Part shown: in pieces, positions 9,293 through 18,076 of the stretch
How the letters are laid out: each line of letters opens with the position of its first letter
How positions within the stretch are numbered: position 1 is the stretch's first letter
DNA from: Clostridium frigidicarnis
Lineage (GTDB): Bacteria > Bacillota > Clostridia > Clostridiales > Clostridiaceae
Assembly: GCF_900111985.1 (NCBI RefSeq)
Contig: NZ_FOKI01000007.1
Location: 1-64,000, forward strand
DNA: 64,000 bases
Direction: 5' to 3'
The notes under the pieces: generated by a model
What the model was told of the DNA's origin: nothing
The model's database searches: none
What the model saw: the letters and a program-made list of their open reading frames with translations, nothing else
Program-made: the position numbers and the translations under genes

Positions 9293-9348
9293 TGTACGTA
9301 CAGCTTGTTCTATATTTACATATTAACCTGTACGTACATCATTGTCAA
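9293..9348 (-). promoter_or_regulatory. treB promoter with two TreR-type operators
   Basis: On the minus strand the -35 is TTGACA (9343-9348) and the -10 is TAATAT (9320-9325), with a 17-bp spacer. A perfect palindrome TGTACGTACA lies within the spacer (9329-9338). An identical one lies just past the expected start site (9293-9302), 36 bp centre to centre. Binding at both would block polymerase. This fits a GntR/TreR repressor. Confidence 0.85.
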
Positions 9349-9369
9349 GAAGAAATGTTATGGTTTTCA

Positions 9370-9413
9370 AAAAAATAGCCATGTCTAAAATTTATATTAT
9401 TTTGACATGGCTT
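9370..9413 (-). terminator. Terminator of the pentapeptide-repeat gene
   Basis: AGCCATGTC (9377-9385) pairs with GACATGGCT (9404-9412). On the minus strand the stem is followed by ATTTTTTT. Confidence 0.85.
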
Positions 9414-9427
9414 AATAACTTATATAT

Positions 9428-10618
9428 TTATCTTACTACTTTCCTAACTAAAGTTCCTATACCAATTCCCATCATAACAACGCCAACAACAACCTCTACA
9501 TTTTCTAAAATATAACTCATTGATGTAGGTTCAGAACTACTCCATCCAACCCCACCAAATACTCCTACGCTCAAATTTATTCCATCTCCTAGATCCTTTA
9601 TAAAATTACCAAATGGTATACTTTTAAATGTACCTAATGTATACTTAACTAGTTCTCCTTCAACATTAAGTCCTGTAAATAAATATGCTATCCCAAATAG
9701 CATTACAAACACCAATGAAGAAATAAGGGCATACCATGGGCGTTCACCATATCCACAAGTAAACCAATATAAATATGATTCTATTCTAGGAAGTAATTTT
9801 AAAGTTTTGCTTTGCACAGTTTTACATATGTAATAATATTCTCCAAAATTATTATTAAGATTATTCTCCTTAAATTTATCTGCCAAGTTTTCATAAATCG
9901 TATATATTCCTTCATATTCATCTCTAGTTTTCTTTCTTATTACTAATTTATCAAAAAAACTTTTTTCATCTAATTTACTTTTTTGTTTATCTCTAAATTC
10001 TAAATCTTCAATGTATGTATTTAAAACCTTTATTCCGCTTAAATTAGAATCAATAATTGTGGTCCTATTTAACTCACTATGTATTATTATTATGCTGCTC
10101 ATATCACTTTGCTCAAATGAAGATGTATTAAATACACTCTCTTCAAAAATTATAAAACCTGCATTACATCCTAGTATTTTTACATAAAGATTACACTTAG
10201 TAAAATAACATGAAAAATTATCCTTCTTATTTAGGGATGGTTTTATGCTACTATCTTCCTTTAAAAAGCTACAATTTTCAAATAAAACTCCACCTCCGCC
10301 AAATTCACATTTATCAAATATACATCCTATAAACTTACAATCCTTAAATTTTACATTGTTAAACTTACATTGTATAAATCTACAACATACTATATCTTTA
10401 TTTTTTATCTCTAAAAATTCATTTTCATTTTCAATTCCCTTTTTCCCCAAAAGTTCATTGCAAATAGTCTTATAACTATATTGGTTATCTGCATTAAACT
10501 CATTTGAACACTCCTTATTTTTTATCATATTTTTTGATATTTCATGATTATTTTCTTTTCTTTTTTTAAGTTGTTCCTTTGCAGCTGCTCTTTCTTCCTT
10601 AAAATTTATGTAACTCAT
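9428..10618 (-). CDS. Pentapeptide-repeat protein with C-terminal two-helix channel-like domain
   Basis: 396 residues from the ATG at 10618. An in-frame GTG at 10636 is possible, but GAGGGTGG then serves as ribosome binding site for the ATG. A charged N-terminus is followed by Cys/Phe-rich pentapeptide repeats (about 74-205: CRFIQ, CKFNN, CKFIG, CIFDK and so on). A linker and two membrane helices (about 297-316 and 370-394) follow. The segment between them, SVGVFGGVGWSSSEP, aligns with the pore loop of two-TM K+ channels but has GVGWS where TVGYG is expected. It may be an ion channel of altered selectivity. The true function is unknown. Confidence 0.7.
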   Translation of the reverse strand: MSYINFKEERAAAKEQLKKRKENNHEISKNMIKNKECSNEFNADNQYSYKTICNELLGKKGIENENEFLEIKNKDIVCCRFIQCKFNNVKFKDCKFIGCIFDKCEFGGGGVLFENCSFLKEDSSIKPSLNKKDNFSCYFTKCNLYVKILGCNAGFIIFEESVFNTSSFEQSDMSSIIIIHSELNRTTIIDSNLSGIKVLNTYIEDLEFRDKQKSKLDEKSFFDKLVIRKKTRDEYEGIYTIYENLADKFKENNLNNNFGEYYYICKTVQSKTLKLLPRIESYLYWFTCGYGERPWYALISSLVFVMLFGIAYLFTGLNVEGELVKYTLGTFKSIPFGNFIKDLGDGINLSVGVFGGVGWSSSEPTSMSYILENVEVVVGVVMMGIGIGTLVRKVVR

Positions 10619-10896
10619 ATTTTTTTCCACCCTCACTTTCTAAAAAACACGTATATATATCTTGTGTAATATTTATAACTTTATCCTAATACTATCATCA
10701 CTAGCACACATGCTTTTTAAGTGGAAGATAAACACTAATACACGCCTAGCTAAGCTTTTCTAATCTTTAATTGTGTGAATATTCCTTTTTACAAAACCCC
10801 ATCTAAAAGTAAGAATCACTTGATTACCTTTACTATCATTTACTAAACTATTAGAAAATATTTTATTTTTACTTTTAATAATAAGCTTATACAGAA

Positions 10897-10990
10897 CAAA
10901 AGTGGCTACGCCACGTTATAATTGAGAATTGACAATTGTAAATTCTCAATTCAAAAGCTCTTTAACCATAGGTTTTATCAGCATTTTAGG
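10897..10990. repeat. Heptamer-rich repeat, copy 3 (short)
   Basis: It shares the AAAGTGGCTACGCCAC palindrome with copy 2. It continues with AATTGAGAATTGACAATT and its complement AAATTCTCAATT, then the ACCATAGGTTTT module also found in copy 1. The rest of 10619-11027 shows no gene. Confidence 0.7.
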
Positions 10991-11018
10991 ATTAAATTTT
11001 TCTATAATTTCATATACG

Positions 11019-11068
11019 TAAAAAAGAGCTGTATTAGAATAATTATTTAAATCATTCTGACATACAGC
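11019..11068 (-). terminator. Terminator of hemAL
   Basis: A long interrupted stem pairs GCTGTAT..AGAAT (11028-11040) with ATTCT..ATACAGC (11054-11068). On the minus strand it runs into TTTTTTA. It lies 18 bp after the hemL stop. Confidence 0.88.
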
Positions 11069-11085
11069 CCATTTTTATATTTATG

Positions 11086-12372
11086 TTATTTGCTTTCTTT
11101 TATTAAAAAACTTTCTAAAGCTTTTAGGAATTTATCCATATGTTCTTTCTTATGTTCTGTACTTAAGAACATACTTTCATATTGTGATGGTGGTAAATTA
11201 AATCCTTCTTTTAGCATGTGTACAAAATATCTCTTAAATAAGTCTTCATCACAAGTTCTAACATCTTTGTATTGTTCTACTTTTAAAGCTGAAGTAAAGA
11301 ACATAGTCATCATTCCACCAACTCTATTTACTCTTATTGAAACATTATATTTTTCACTTAAAACTTCAATACCTTTTTGTAGATATGCTCCAACTTCTTC
11401 TATATGGTCATAGTATTTAGGATTTCCGTGCATTTCTTTTAATGTAGCTACACCTGCTGCCATAACAACTGGATTTCCTGACATGGTTCCTGCCTGGTAT
11501 ACTGGTCCTAAAGGTGAAAGTTTTTCCATTATTTCTTTCTTACCGCCATAAGCTCCACATGGTAATCCTCCACCCATAATTTTTGCATAAGTTACTAAAT
11601 CAGGCTCTACTCCATATAAAGATGCTGCACCCTTATATGCTACTCTAAATCCACTCATAACCTCATCTAATATTAAAAGAGTACCATATTCAGTACATAA
11701 CTCTCTAAGTCTTTGTAAAAACTCTTTATTAGATGGTACAACCCCCATATTACCTGCTATAGGTTCTATAATTACAGCTGCAATATCCTTACCATGAGCT
11801 TTAAATACTTCTTCTATACTTTCTATAGAATTATATACAGCTACTAAAGTATTCTCTATACTACTTTCTGGCACTCCTGCACTTCCTGGTATACCTGCAG
11901 TAAGAACCCCAGAACCTGCTTGAACTAAGAATCCATCAAAATGTCCATGGTAACATCCGCCGAACTTCACAATTTTATTTCTATTTGTATATCCTCTTGC
12001 AAGTTTTACAGCACTCATAGTAGCTTCTGTACCTGAGTTTACCATTCTTATCATATCTACATAATCTAATGTTTCACACATTATCTTACTTAATTCTAAT
12101 TCCAATTTAGTCGGTGCACCAAAAGCTAATGCCTCTCTTGACACTTCTTCTATAGCTTTAACTACCTTGTCATTACAATGTCCAAGTATCATAGGACCCC
12201 AAGCTAATACGAAGTCTATGTATTCATTTCCTTCTTCATCCCATATAGAAACACCTTTACCTTTTTTTATTATAGGAGGATTAGCATCTATTCCATTAAA
12301 AACTCTAACTGGTGAATTTACACCACCTGGCATATATTTTTTAGATTCATTTAAAATGTCTAAGTTATTCAT
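11086..12372 (-). CDS. hemL: Glutamate-1-semialdehyde 2,1-aminomutase
   Basis: 428 residues, the usual length. It is a class-III PLP aminotransferase fold with the Schiff-base lysine K264 in [10 protein letters not shown] and the PLP-binding [25 protein letters not shown] around 113-126 and an N-terminal [11 protein letters not shown] are typical of HemL. It converts glutamate-1-semialdehyde to 5-aminolevulinate in the C5 tetrapyrrole pathway. It is the second gene of a hemA-hemL unit (52-bp gap). Confidence 0.96.
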   Translation of the reverse strand: MNNLDILNESKKYMPGGVNSPVRVFNGIDANPPIIKKGKGVSIWDEEGNEYIDFVLAWGPMILGHCNDKVVKAIEEVSREALAFGAPTKLELELSKIMCETLDYVDMIRMVNSGTEATMSAVKLARGYTNRNKIVKFGGCYHGHFDGFLVQAGSGVLTAGIPGSAGVPESSIENTLVAVYNSIESIEEVFKAHGKDIAAVIIEPIAGNMGVVPSNKEFLQRLRELCTEYGTLLILDEVMSGFRVAYKGAASLYGVEPDLVTYAKIMGGGLPCGAYGGKKEIMEKLSPLGPVYQAGTMSGNPVVMAAGVATLKEMHGNPKYYDHIEEVGAYLQKGIEVLSEKYNVSIRVNRVGGMMTMFFTSALKVEQYKDVRTCDEDLFKRYFVHMLKEGFNLPPSQYESMFLSTEHKKEHMDKFLKALESFLIKESK

Positions 12373-12424
12373 AAATTTACCCCTTTTCTAAATAATAAAT
12401 ATTATCTATTTAAATTTTTATAAT

Positions 12425-13636
12425 TTAAGACTGTTGAAAATTCAAAAATACTTTTTCTAATATTCTCTCACATTGACCTATATCCCCTGTGAGTTTTTCT
12501 TCTTTTAGCACATCTATTGCTCTATTTATAAAATAGTCCGCTGTACTCTTTATCATTTTTTCACCTATTTGCTTGTAATTTTCTTCTGTACTTTTATTAT
12601 TAAAACTAATTATTCTATCTTCACTTACATTATGTCCGCATTTTTTTAGCTTTTGTATAGTCGGAGATAACTCTTTAACACTCTTCCAAACCTCAAATTC
12701 TTCTAAATGTTTATCTATTACCCACTTATATTCATCCATTCTCTTTTTTCTCATTTTTTTATTTTCATCATCTAAAAGAGTCAAATCATCTATATTGTAT
12801 AAATCTATACCTTGATAATGTGCTATGGTATCATCTACATCTCTAGGAATAGCTAAATCAAATATAAGACAATTGTAATCCTTATCTATATCATCAATTC
12901 TTATTACAGTATGAGGTGCTGATGTACAACTTATTATACATTCAACATCATTTAATTTTTTATTCTTCTCCTCAAAGGGTACAACTTCAACTCTTTTATC
13001 CTCAAAGTCATGAACTTTCAATGAATTTCTTACTACAATATATAGTTTATCTATATTATGAGATAAGATATATTTGGTTGCTAAACTCCCAACATCTCCA
13101 TATCCGATAACCATAAATCTTTTTGCACCCTTACTTAATGCCTGATTTACAGAAATAGATGCTGACGATACTGGAATTTCATAAAGCTTAGCTAAAGTTC
13201 TAAATTCCTTTCCACAAGTTATTGCTACTTGAAAAATTCTTTGAAGAGGCCCCCTCTTAGTATTAACTTTTATTGATTCTTCGTAAGCATTTTTTATTTG
13301 TCCAAGTATTTGATCTTCTCCAAGTATTTTAGAATGAAAACCACTAGCAAGTTCTACAATATGCTCTTTAGCTCTTTTTCCACCAATGTGAAATACGTGT
13401 TTTTTCAAATCTAAATCCCATTCTAATGCTGCAAATACCTTATTTAAAGTACAATTATTTATTTCATTATTTGTAAAATAAATCTCTGTTCTGTTACATG
13501 TACTTATAATGACAGCCTCTTCAAAAAATTCTAAAAGCCCTTTTATTTTTCTCTCATAATCATTTTGTCTTATAGAGAAATTTTCTCTAATATCCAAACT
13601 GATATTCTTTGATATCCCCACTAATTGAATCATCAT
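12425..13636 (-). CDS. hemA: Glutamyl-tRNA reductase
   Basis: 403 residues. The catalytic cysteine is C47 in STCNRTE. The NADPH-binding Rossmann segment VIGYGDVGSLATKYI begins near residue 175, and the C-terminal dimerisation helices follow. It reduces glutamyl-tRNA(Glu) to glutamate-1-semialdehyde, which the downstream HemL uses. Two ATGs stand in tandem at the start; the second (13633) has better spacing from AGAGGTG. Downstream heme genes (hemB/C/D) are not in the window, unlike in many Clostridia where they adjoin hemA. Confidence 0.95.
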   Translation of the reverse strand: MMIQLVGISKNISLDIRENFSIRQNDYERKIKGLLEFFEEAVIISTCNRTEIYFTNNEINNCTLNKVFAALEWDLDLKKHVFHIGGKRAKEHIVELASGFHSKILGEDQILGQIKNAYEESIKVNTKRGPLQRIFQVAITCGKEFRTLAKLYEIPVSSASISVNQALSKGAKRFMVIGYGDVGSLATKYILSHNIDKLYIVVRNSLKVHDFEDKRVEVVPFEEKNKKLNDVECIISCTSAPHTVIRIDDIDKDYNCLIFDLAIPRDVDDTIAHYQGIDLYNIDDLTLLDDENKKMRKKRMDEYKWVIDKHLEEFEVWKSVKELSPTIQKLKKCGHNVSEDRIISFNNKSTEENYKQIGEKMIKSTADYFINRAIDVLKEEKLTGDIGQCERILEKVFLNFQQS

Positions 13637-13680
13637 TTCACCTCTAGTTACTCTTTATCCACTGTAGAACTTTCCTATTT

Positions 13681-13709
13681 ATTATAAACTTTCTCAAATT
13701 TTTTAACAA
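13681..13709 (-). promoter_or_regulatory. Predicted hemA promoter
   Basis: On the minus strand: TTGTTA (13704-13709), a 17-bp spacer, and TATAAT (13681-13686), about 45 bp before the hemA start. No T-box or tRNA-Glu-type leader is seen. Confidence 0.55.
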
Positions 13710-13885
13710 GTAAAATTCCTTATTATCGGTAAATTTATGACTTTTATTGACATAAATTTTAAGATTAACAAAGTATTTATATTTGTAATATTTTATATTT
13801 ACGCATAATCATTTTTTAATAAGTATTTTTATATTAAAATACCAAACAACTATTTGTATATTTTCTGTATTTTAACATTAAATGG

Positions 13886-13914
13886 TTGAAAATAAAAGTA
13901 ATACTTGTTATAGT
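13886..13914 (+). promoter_or_regulatory. Predicted promoter of the CPBP protease gene
   Basis: TTGAAA (13886-13891), a 17-bp spacer, TATAGT (13909-13914). The ATG follows 39 bp later behind AAAGGAAAGG. Confidence 0.55.
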
Positions 13915-13953
13915 ATATATATAACAGTTTTAAAGGAAAGGTAAGGTATTTAT

Positions 13954-14862
13954 ATGAAACGAGTTAATATATTTCTTATTATTACATTTATAATAACTTG
14001 GAGTATGTGTTTTATACTAATGTATATTGGACCAGAATCTAGTCGATATACTCACTTAATATTTGTTGGGTGTATGTTTATACCTGCCACTTCTGTATTT
14101 GTTACACGTGGCATTACTAAGGAAGGATTTAAAGACTTAAGAATAAAACCAAACTTTAAAGGTAATATAAAATATTATTTAATAGCTTGGTTAGCTCCTA
14201 TTATAGCTATATCTTTTGGTGTTGTTCTTTACTTTCTACTAAATCCATCTAATTTTGATAGTAATATGACATTCACTATTAATGCTACAAAAGAGCAATT
14301 AGCTTCTATGGGAAAAATTGTGCCAAATGATGCTCAGTTACGTAGTCTTTTATTAACTCAAATTGTTACAGCCATATTTCTCTCTCCAATATTAAATCTT
14401 ATTCCTTGTCTTGGAGAAGAATTAGGGTGGAGAGGATATTTATTACCTAAACTATGTGAAAAGTATACACCTTTTGTATCAACTATAATAACAGGAGTAA
14501 TATGGGGAATATGGCATGCTCCTATGATTGCCATGGGTCATAATTATGGTTTAGATTATAAGTTTGCACCTTTTGGTGGAATCTTTGCAATGATATTATT
14601 TTGCATAATCGTTTGTGCCTTTTTATCTTATATTTCTTTGAAAACCAAAAGTGCTTTACCTTCAGCAATTGGACATGGTGCACTAAATGGTTTTGCATCT
14701 GTAGGACTTTTCTTTATGAATAAAACTCCTAATGAATTTATAGGTCCTGCTCCTACAGGAATAATTGGTGGATTAGGCCTTCTAATATTAGGAATAATAT
14801 TCCTTGTTATATTAAGAAAACAACCAAAAGTTACTGAAACTACTTCAATTCCTTCTAACTAA
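13954..14862 (+). CDS. CPBP-family intramembrane metalloprotease (CaaX protease-like)
   Basis: 302 residues with about eight hydrophobic segments. The three family motifs are present: GEELGWRGYLLP (EExxxR type, around residue 156-167), a later WGIWHAPM with the conserved histidine, and GHGALNG near residue 240. Members are membrane-embedded proteases. In Gram-positive bacteria they are often linked to bacteriocin maturation or self-immunity, but nothing nearby supports a specific substrate. It stands alone with its own promoter and terminator. Confidence 0.88.
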   Translation: MKRVNIFLIITFIITWSMCFILMYIGPESSRYTHLIFVGCMFIPATSVFVTRGITKEGFKDLRIKPNFKGNIKYYLIAWLAPIIAISFGVVLYFLLNPSNFDSNMTFTINATKEQLASMGKIVPNDAQLRSLLLTQIVTAIFLSPILNLIPCLGEELGWRGYLLPKLCEKYTPFVSTIITGVIWGIWHAPMIAMGHNYGLDYKFAPFGGIFAMILFCIIVCAFLSYISLKTKSALPSAIGHGALNGFASVGLFFMNKTPNEFIGPAPTGIIGGLGLLILGIIFLVILRKQPKVTETTSIPSN

Positions 14863-14891
14863 TTAAAACCTTATATATTTCATTGTACCTA

Positions 14892-14925
14892 AAATGCTAC
14901 ATATTTATATTATGTAGCATTTTTT
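14892..14925 (+). terminator. Terminator of the CPBP gene
   Basis: AAATGCTACATA pairs with TATGTAGCATTT, followed by T residues; it starts 29 bp after the stop codon. Confidence 0.88.
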
Positions 14926-15026
14926 ATATAAAATATTTATATTCATTTATTGTTATTCTCACATAATCTTATTTTAAAAATATTCATTATATATATTCTA
15001 AGGATTTACAACTTATTATTTTATTT

Positions 15027-15095
15027 AGGCACATTCCCAAAAATAACAAGTCAGTATGCTGGTATATTTGACTTGTTATTTTCTTTCATGTGCCT
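15027..15095. repeat. AGGCACAT palindromic element, short copy
   Basis: The ends AGGCACAT and ATGTGCCT are inverted, and AATAACAAGTCA pairs with TGACTTGTTATT inside. The same ends and flanking words recur at 23800-23900 (half), 28874-28929 (short) and 61939-62098 (full, 160 bp). This copy has lost the centre. Confidence 0.8.
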
Positions 15096-15190
15096 TATAT
15101 ATTAAACATGTAAAATATATGCAACTAAAAGACTTATAAGTAATTAATTGTAAATTACCTCCTATTATTTCTTATATTATACATAAAAGG

Positions 15191-15219
15191 ATGACCATTT
15201 CCACTAAATATGTTATAAT
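15191..15219 (+). promoter_or_regulatory. Predicted rplY promoter
   Basis: ATGACC (15191-15196), a 17-bp spacer, TATAAT (15214-15219). It implies a leader of about 140 nt before the L25 start codon. Confidence 0.55.
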
Positions 15220-15234
15220 ATTTACATAACACCT

Positions 15235-15326
15235 AAGGAGGTTGATGCATATGGGGGAGCTTCACCTTTAGCTCTATAGCAAGGTTGATTAGTCCTAATA
15301 TGTAGCGTCTTAACTACTGTAGAGCT
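15235..15326 (+). ncRNA. Structured leader of the L25 gene with a six-codon peptide
   Basis: AAGGAGG (15235-15241) precedes an ATG at 15251 that reads MGELHL and stops at 15271. The codons overlap GAGCT (15257-15261), which can pair with AGCTC (15270-15274). The same AGCTCTA (15270-15276) can instead pair with TAGAGCT (15320-15326), closing a three-way junction with small stems ATTA/TAAT and GTAG/CTAC. The two pairings exclude each other, so this could be a translation-sensitive switch. This is inference from the sequence; no known family was recognised. Confidence 0.5.
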
Positions 15327-15364
15327 TAATAACTCTAATTTTAAAAATAAGTGAGGTATTTAGT

Positions 15365-15904
15365 ATGACACAATTAGCATTTAAAATAAATAAACGTTCA
15401 TTAAATAATAAAGCAAGGTTTTTAAGAAAAACTGGACAAGTTCCCGGTATTATTTATGGAGAGTTTCTTGACAAATCTATACCTGTTCAAATTGATAATG
15501 GAAAGTTAACAAAATTGTTAACATCTAATTCAAAAGGTTCAATAATTCCATTAAATGTTGATGATGAACTTAGAAACTGTGTAGTAAAAGATATTCAACA
15601 AAATCATTGTGGTGAAATAATACATATTGATTTTCAATATGTAAAAGACAATGAAGTAATAAAAATGAAAATTCCAGTAAAATATTTAGGTCAAGAAAAT
15701 TTAGAACTTAAAAGATTAGTTTTAGAAAATTATACTCCAAGCCTTGAATTCCAAGGAGAAGTAGAAAAAATACCAGAATATATTGAAATTAACGTTTCTC
15801 AAATGAATTTTGAAGATAAAATATTAGCTAAAGATATCAGTATACCTGATGGTATAACTCTTATAACTGAACCTGAAACTCTTTTAGCTATTGTTAACGC
15901 TTAA
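15365..15904 (+). CDS. rplY: 50S ribosomal protein L25 (general stress protein Ctc form)
   Basis: 179 residues, the two-domain TL5/Ctc form. The N-terminal 5S-rRNA-binding domain has LRKTGQVPGIIYG (residues 20-32) and IHIDFQYV near 85-92. A C-terminal beta domain (about 95-179) has IPVKYLGQEN and ISIPDGITLI. It binds 5S rRNA in the large subunit. It is monocistronic, with a structured leader ahead and a large palindromic element behind. The start has GTGAGG seven bases upstream. Confidence 0.93.
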   Translation: MTQLAFKINKRSLNNKARFLRKTGQVPGIIYGEFLDKSIPVQIDNGKLTKLLTSNSKGSIIPLNVDDELRNCVVKDIQQNHCGEIIHIDFQYVKDNEVIKMKIPVKYLGQENLELKRLVLENYTPSLEFQGEVEKIPEYIEINVSQMNFEDKILAKDISIPDGITLITEPETLLAIVNA

Positions 15905-15923
15905 TAATAAGAAAATCATCACA

Positions 15924-16132
15924 CTTAAAAGTGAGTGGGCATAAGCAACACAAACTAGCTAGCTGCACATATCATTCTAAGTTATAAAAAAACACTGATG
16001 GCTAAATTCCAATAACTCACCAAGCTCAAACAATTGGAATTCTTAACGCCATCAATGTTTTTTTATAACAAGAATGATTAATGTTCGCTATATAGTTTGT
16101 TAATGCTTATGCCCACTCACTTTTCTTTAGAT
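15924..16132. repeat. About 200-bp palindromic element, copy A (downstream of rplY)
   Basis: The outer arms at 15927-15947 and 16104-16124 are perfect complements over 21 bp. Next inward, ACAAACTA (15950-15957) pairs with TAGTTTGT (16093-16100) and TAGC with GCTA. ATCATTCT..GTTATAAAAAAACA then pairs with its complement, and finally ATTCCAAT pairs with ATTGGAAT. The whole can fold into one long hairpin. Copy B at 25225-25437 has different outer-arm bases that still pair. It probably also serves as transcription terminator for rplY. Confidence 0.85.
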
Positions 16133-16213
16133 AATTATTTTTAAAAGTTTACTAACACTTATCATTCCATCTTCATTAGAAAATTTTATACTTAATACAT
16201 TTAAACATGCTAT

Positions 16214-16798
16214 TTAGCACAATCCTATTAATATTTTTTCAAGAGTGTATTGTCTTACTTCATCATAAAGTTTAAACGTTTCTGTTGCTCTTTCTTGATT
16301 ATTATATACTTTCCAGTACCCACACATTATACATTTTTTATTGCTACACTCCATAAAATCTATTACATCATCTAGTGGGTATCCTAAGAATACTCCTAAT
16401 TCATGTGGACAATTATAAATATTATATCTTTCTTGCAGCTTATTTAATGCTTGTTCTAGACTACAATTAGTATTGTATCCTATCTTCTCCAAAAACATCA
16501 AGTTATCTATCTTATTTAAATATGTGGAAAGTACTTGTCTATTATATATAAGTACTACTATAGAATTTTCACTTTTTCTAAGCAAAACATAATCTAAATC
16601 TTCATTGTTAAGAAAATTTTCTCCGTAAACAAGCCATAATTTATATAGATTTCTGTTTTCCTTTGTTAAGTTAACAGTAGCTGATGGTTTAATTTTGGAA
16701 GTAACAAGTGATAAATTATATAACATAAAGTTCTCAAAATACTCCTTGTCCTCTAATTCATTCAATATATTAAAAAAGTATACACACTTGTCCTTCAT
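16214..16798 (-). CDS. DUF3793 family protein
   Basis: 194 residues, cytoplasmic, no membrane segment. The C-terminal half carries the family hallmark: an NCPHELGVFLGYPLDDVIDF segment followed by CSNKKCIMCGYWKVY with clustered cysteines and aromatic residues. Biochemical function is unknown. It is encoded 18 bp downstream of a Fur-boxed flavodoxin, an association common in Clostridia, so a role in iron-starvation physiology is likely. The cysteines could bind a metal or FeS cluster; this is inference. Confidence 0.8.
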   Translation of the reverse strand: MKDKCVYFFNILNELEDKEYFENFMLYNLSLVTSKIKPSATVNLTKENRNLYKLWLVYGENFLNNEDLDYVLLRKSENSIVVLIYNRQVLSTYLNKIDNLMFLEKIGYNTNCSLEQALNKLQERYNIYNCPHELGVFLGYPLDDVIDFMECSNKKCIMCGYWKVYNNQERATETFKLYDEVRQYTLEKILIGLC

Positions 16799-16816
16799 CA
16801 GCTACTCCTCCTAAAT

Positions 16817-17242
16817 CTAAATATTAATTGATGCTATTTCTTTTCCATAACTTATACATTTATCTACATCATCACCCTCTGGTGCATTATTAACTATTAA
16901 TGGTTCTAAGATAACTTTTGCTCCATTATCACTCATTCTCTCTTCCCAATTTCTCATCCATTCACCATCGCCCCATCCATAAGAGCCAAATAAAGCTACT
17001 GTTTTACCTTTTAAACTTCCCTCAATTGACTCTATAAAAGGTTCAAATTCACATTCTTCTAGTACTTCACTTCCCATAGATGGGCAACCTAATATTAAAA
17101 TTTTTTCATCCTTTAATGTTTCAACATTAGTATCCCCAACTTTAAGTATTTCTACTCCTTTTCCTACTTCTTTTATTCCCTTTTCTATAAGGTTTGCCAT
17201 TTCCTCTGTGTTACCTGTACCACTCCAATAAATTAATTTCAT
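16817..17242 (-). CDS. Flavodoxin
   Basis: 141 residues. The FMN phosphate loop reads SGTGNTEEMA near the N-terminus, and the flavin-stacking loop region has LFGSYGWGDGEWM. This is a short-chain flavodoxin. It is a soluble one-electron carrier able to replace ferredoxin when iron is scarce. A Fur box lies in its promoter and DUF3793 follows in the same unit, so it is an iron-limitation flavodoxin. Confidence 0.93.
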   Translation of the reverse strand: MKLIYWSGTGNTEEMANLIEKGIKEVGKGVEILKVGDTNVETLKDEKILILGCPSMGSEVLEECEFEPFIESIEGSLKGKTVALFGSYGWGDGEWMRNWEERMSDNGAKVILEPLIVNNAPEGDDVDKCISYGKEIASINI

Positions 17243-17260
17243 TATTACTTCCCCCTTAAT

Positions 17261-17275
17261 TGATATTGATTATCA
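17261..17275 (-). promoter_or_regulatory. Fur box at the flavodoxin promoter
   Basis: TGATATTGATTATCA matches the 7-1-7 Fur consensus TGATAATNATTATCA with one mismatch. It is 19 bp upstream of the flavodoxin ATG, suitably placed to block the promoter when Fe2+ is plentiful. Confidence 0.8.
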
Positions 17276-17393
17276 TTTATATTTGATTAGATATTATCAT
17301 TTACCAAAACTAATGTCAATAGTTTTGAAAGATAAAATTTCTTTTTTATGTAATTATTCTTTTAAATTAGGTTCTATTGGATCTATAACCCAA

Positions 17394-17425
17394 AAACAGG
17401 TAGTTCACTTTAGAACTACCTGTTT
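17394..17425 (-). terminator. Terminator after the flavodoxin-domain gene
   Basis: AAACAGGTAGTTC pairs with GAACTACCTGTTT across a six-base loop; a T run follows on the minus strand. Confidence 0.85.
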
Positions 17426-17462
17426 ATCTATACTATGTTAATTATGAAATCATTAATAAACC

Positions 17463-18002
17463 CTATTTTATAATATTTTCAATATATACTACCAAAGGTT
17501 CTATTGTTTTTATATCCGTAAAGTCAACCTTGTCTCCATATGTGGCTAACATCATTTTATCATCTTCAGACAATTCCTCTGTTTTTTTCTTGGACACCAT
17601 TGTTTTAAGCATAGCCATCATTGCTTTATGCAAAAAGCTTAATCTTTTGTAATCAATTCCACCACGCATATGAAAAAATTGTATCTTTCTACGCATTTCT
17701 TCTGTACAATTTTTTTCAATAATTGTTTTAAAAACATCTTTGTCATCAGTTGAAGCAAGTCCTACTGTGAAAACAATAATATTTTTATTTTTTAGAATTT
17801 CAAAGTTTTTAGTAATAAACTCTATACCATTAATGCCACTTGCATAAAGCCCACCACCAAAAACTATGGTGTCATAATTTGATATTTTTTCAATTTCTGA
17901 ACATTCAAACAAGTCTGCATTCACTTCATTTGCTATCCACTCTGCATACTTTTTTGTGCTACCATATTTTGATTTATATATAACCGATACTACTTTGTTC
18001 AT
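17463..18002 (-). CDS. Flavodoxin-domain protein (HemG-like family)
   Basis: 179 residues. The N-terminal IYKSKYGSTKKYAEWIA is a flavodoxin FMN loop, and FGGGLYASGINGIEF follows. The length and the longer C-terminal part match the 'flavodoxin domain' family that includes menaquinone-dependent protoporphyrinogen oxidase HemG. The HemG-specific insertion is not obvious and no late heme genes are nearby, so enzyme function is unassigned. GGAGGGGG supports the start. It is a separate unit from the Fur-regulated flavodoxin. Confidence 0.8.
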   Translation of the reverse strand: MNKVVSVIYKSKYGSTKKYAEWIANEVNADLFECSEIEKISNYDTIVFGGGLYASGINGIEFITKNFEILKNKNIIVFTVGLASTDDKDVFKTIIEKNCTEEMRRKIQFFHMRGGIDYKRLSFLHKAMMAMLKTMVSKKKTEELSEDDKMMLATYGDKVDFTDIKTIEPLVVYIENIIK

Positions 18003-18076
18003 AAATCCCCCTCCATAAAATACAGATAAATTCTTTATAAATCACATCATGTCATAAACTGATACAATTAAATAAT

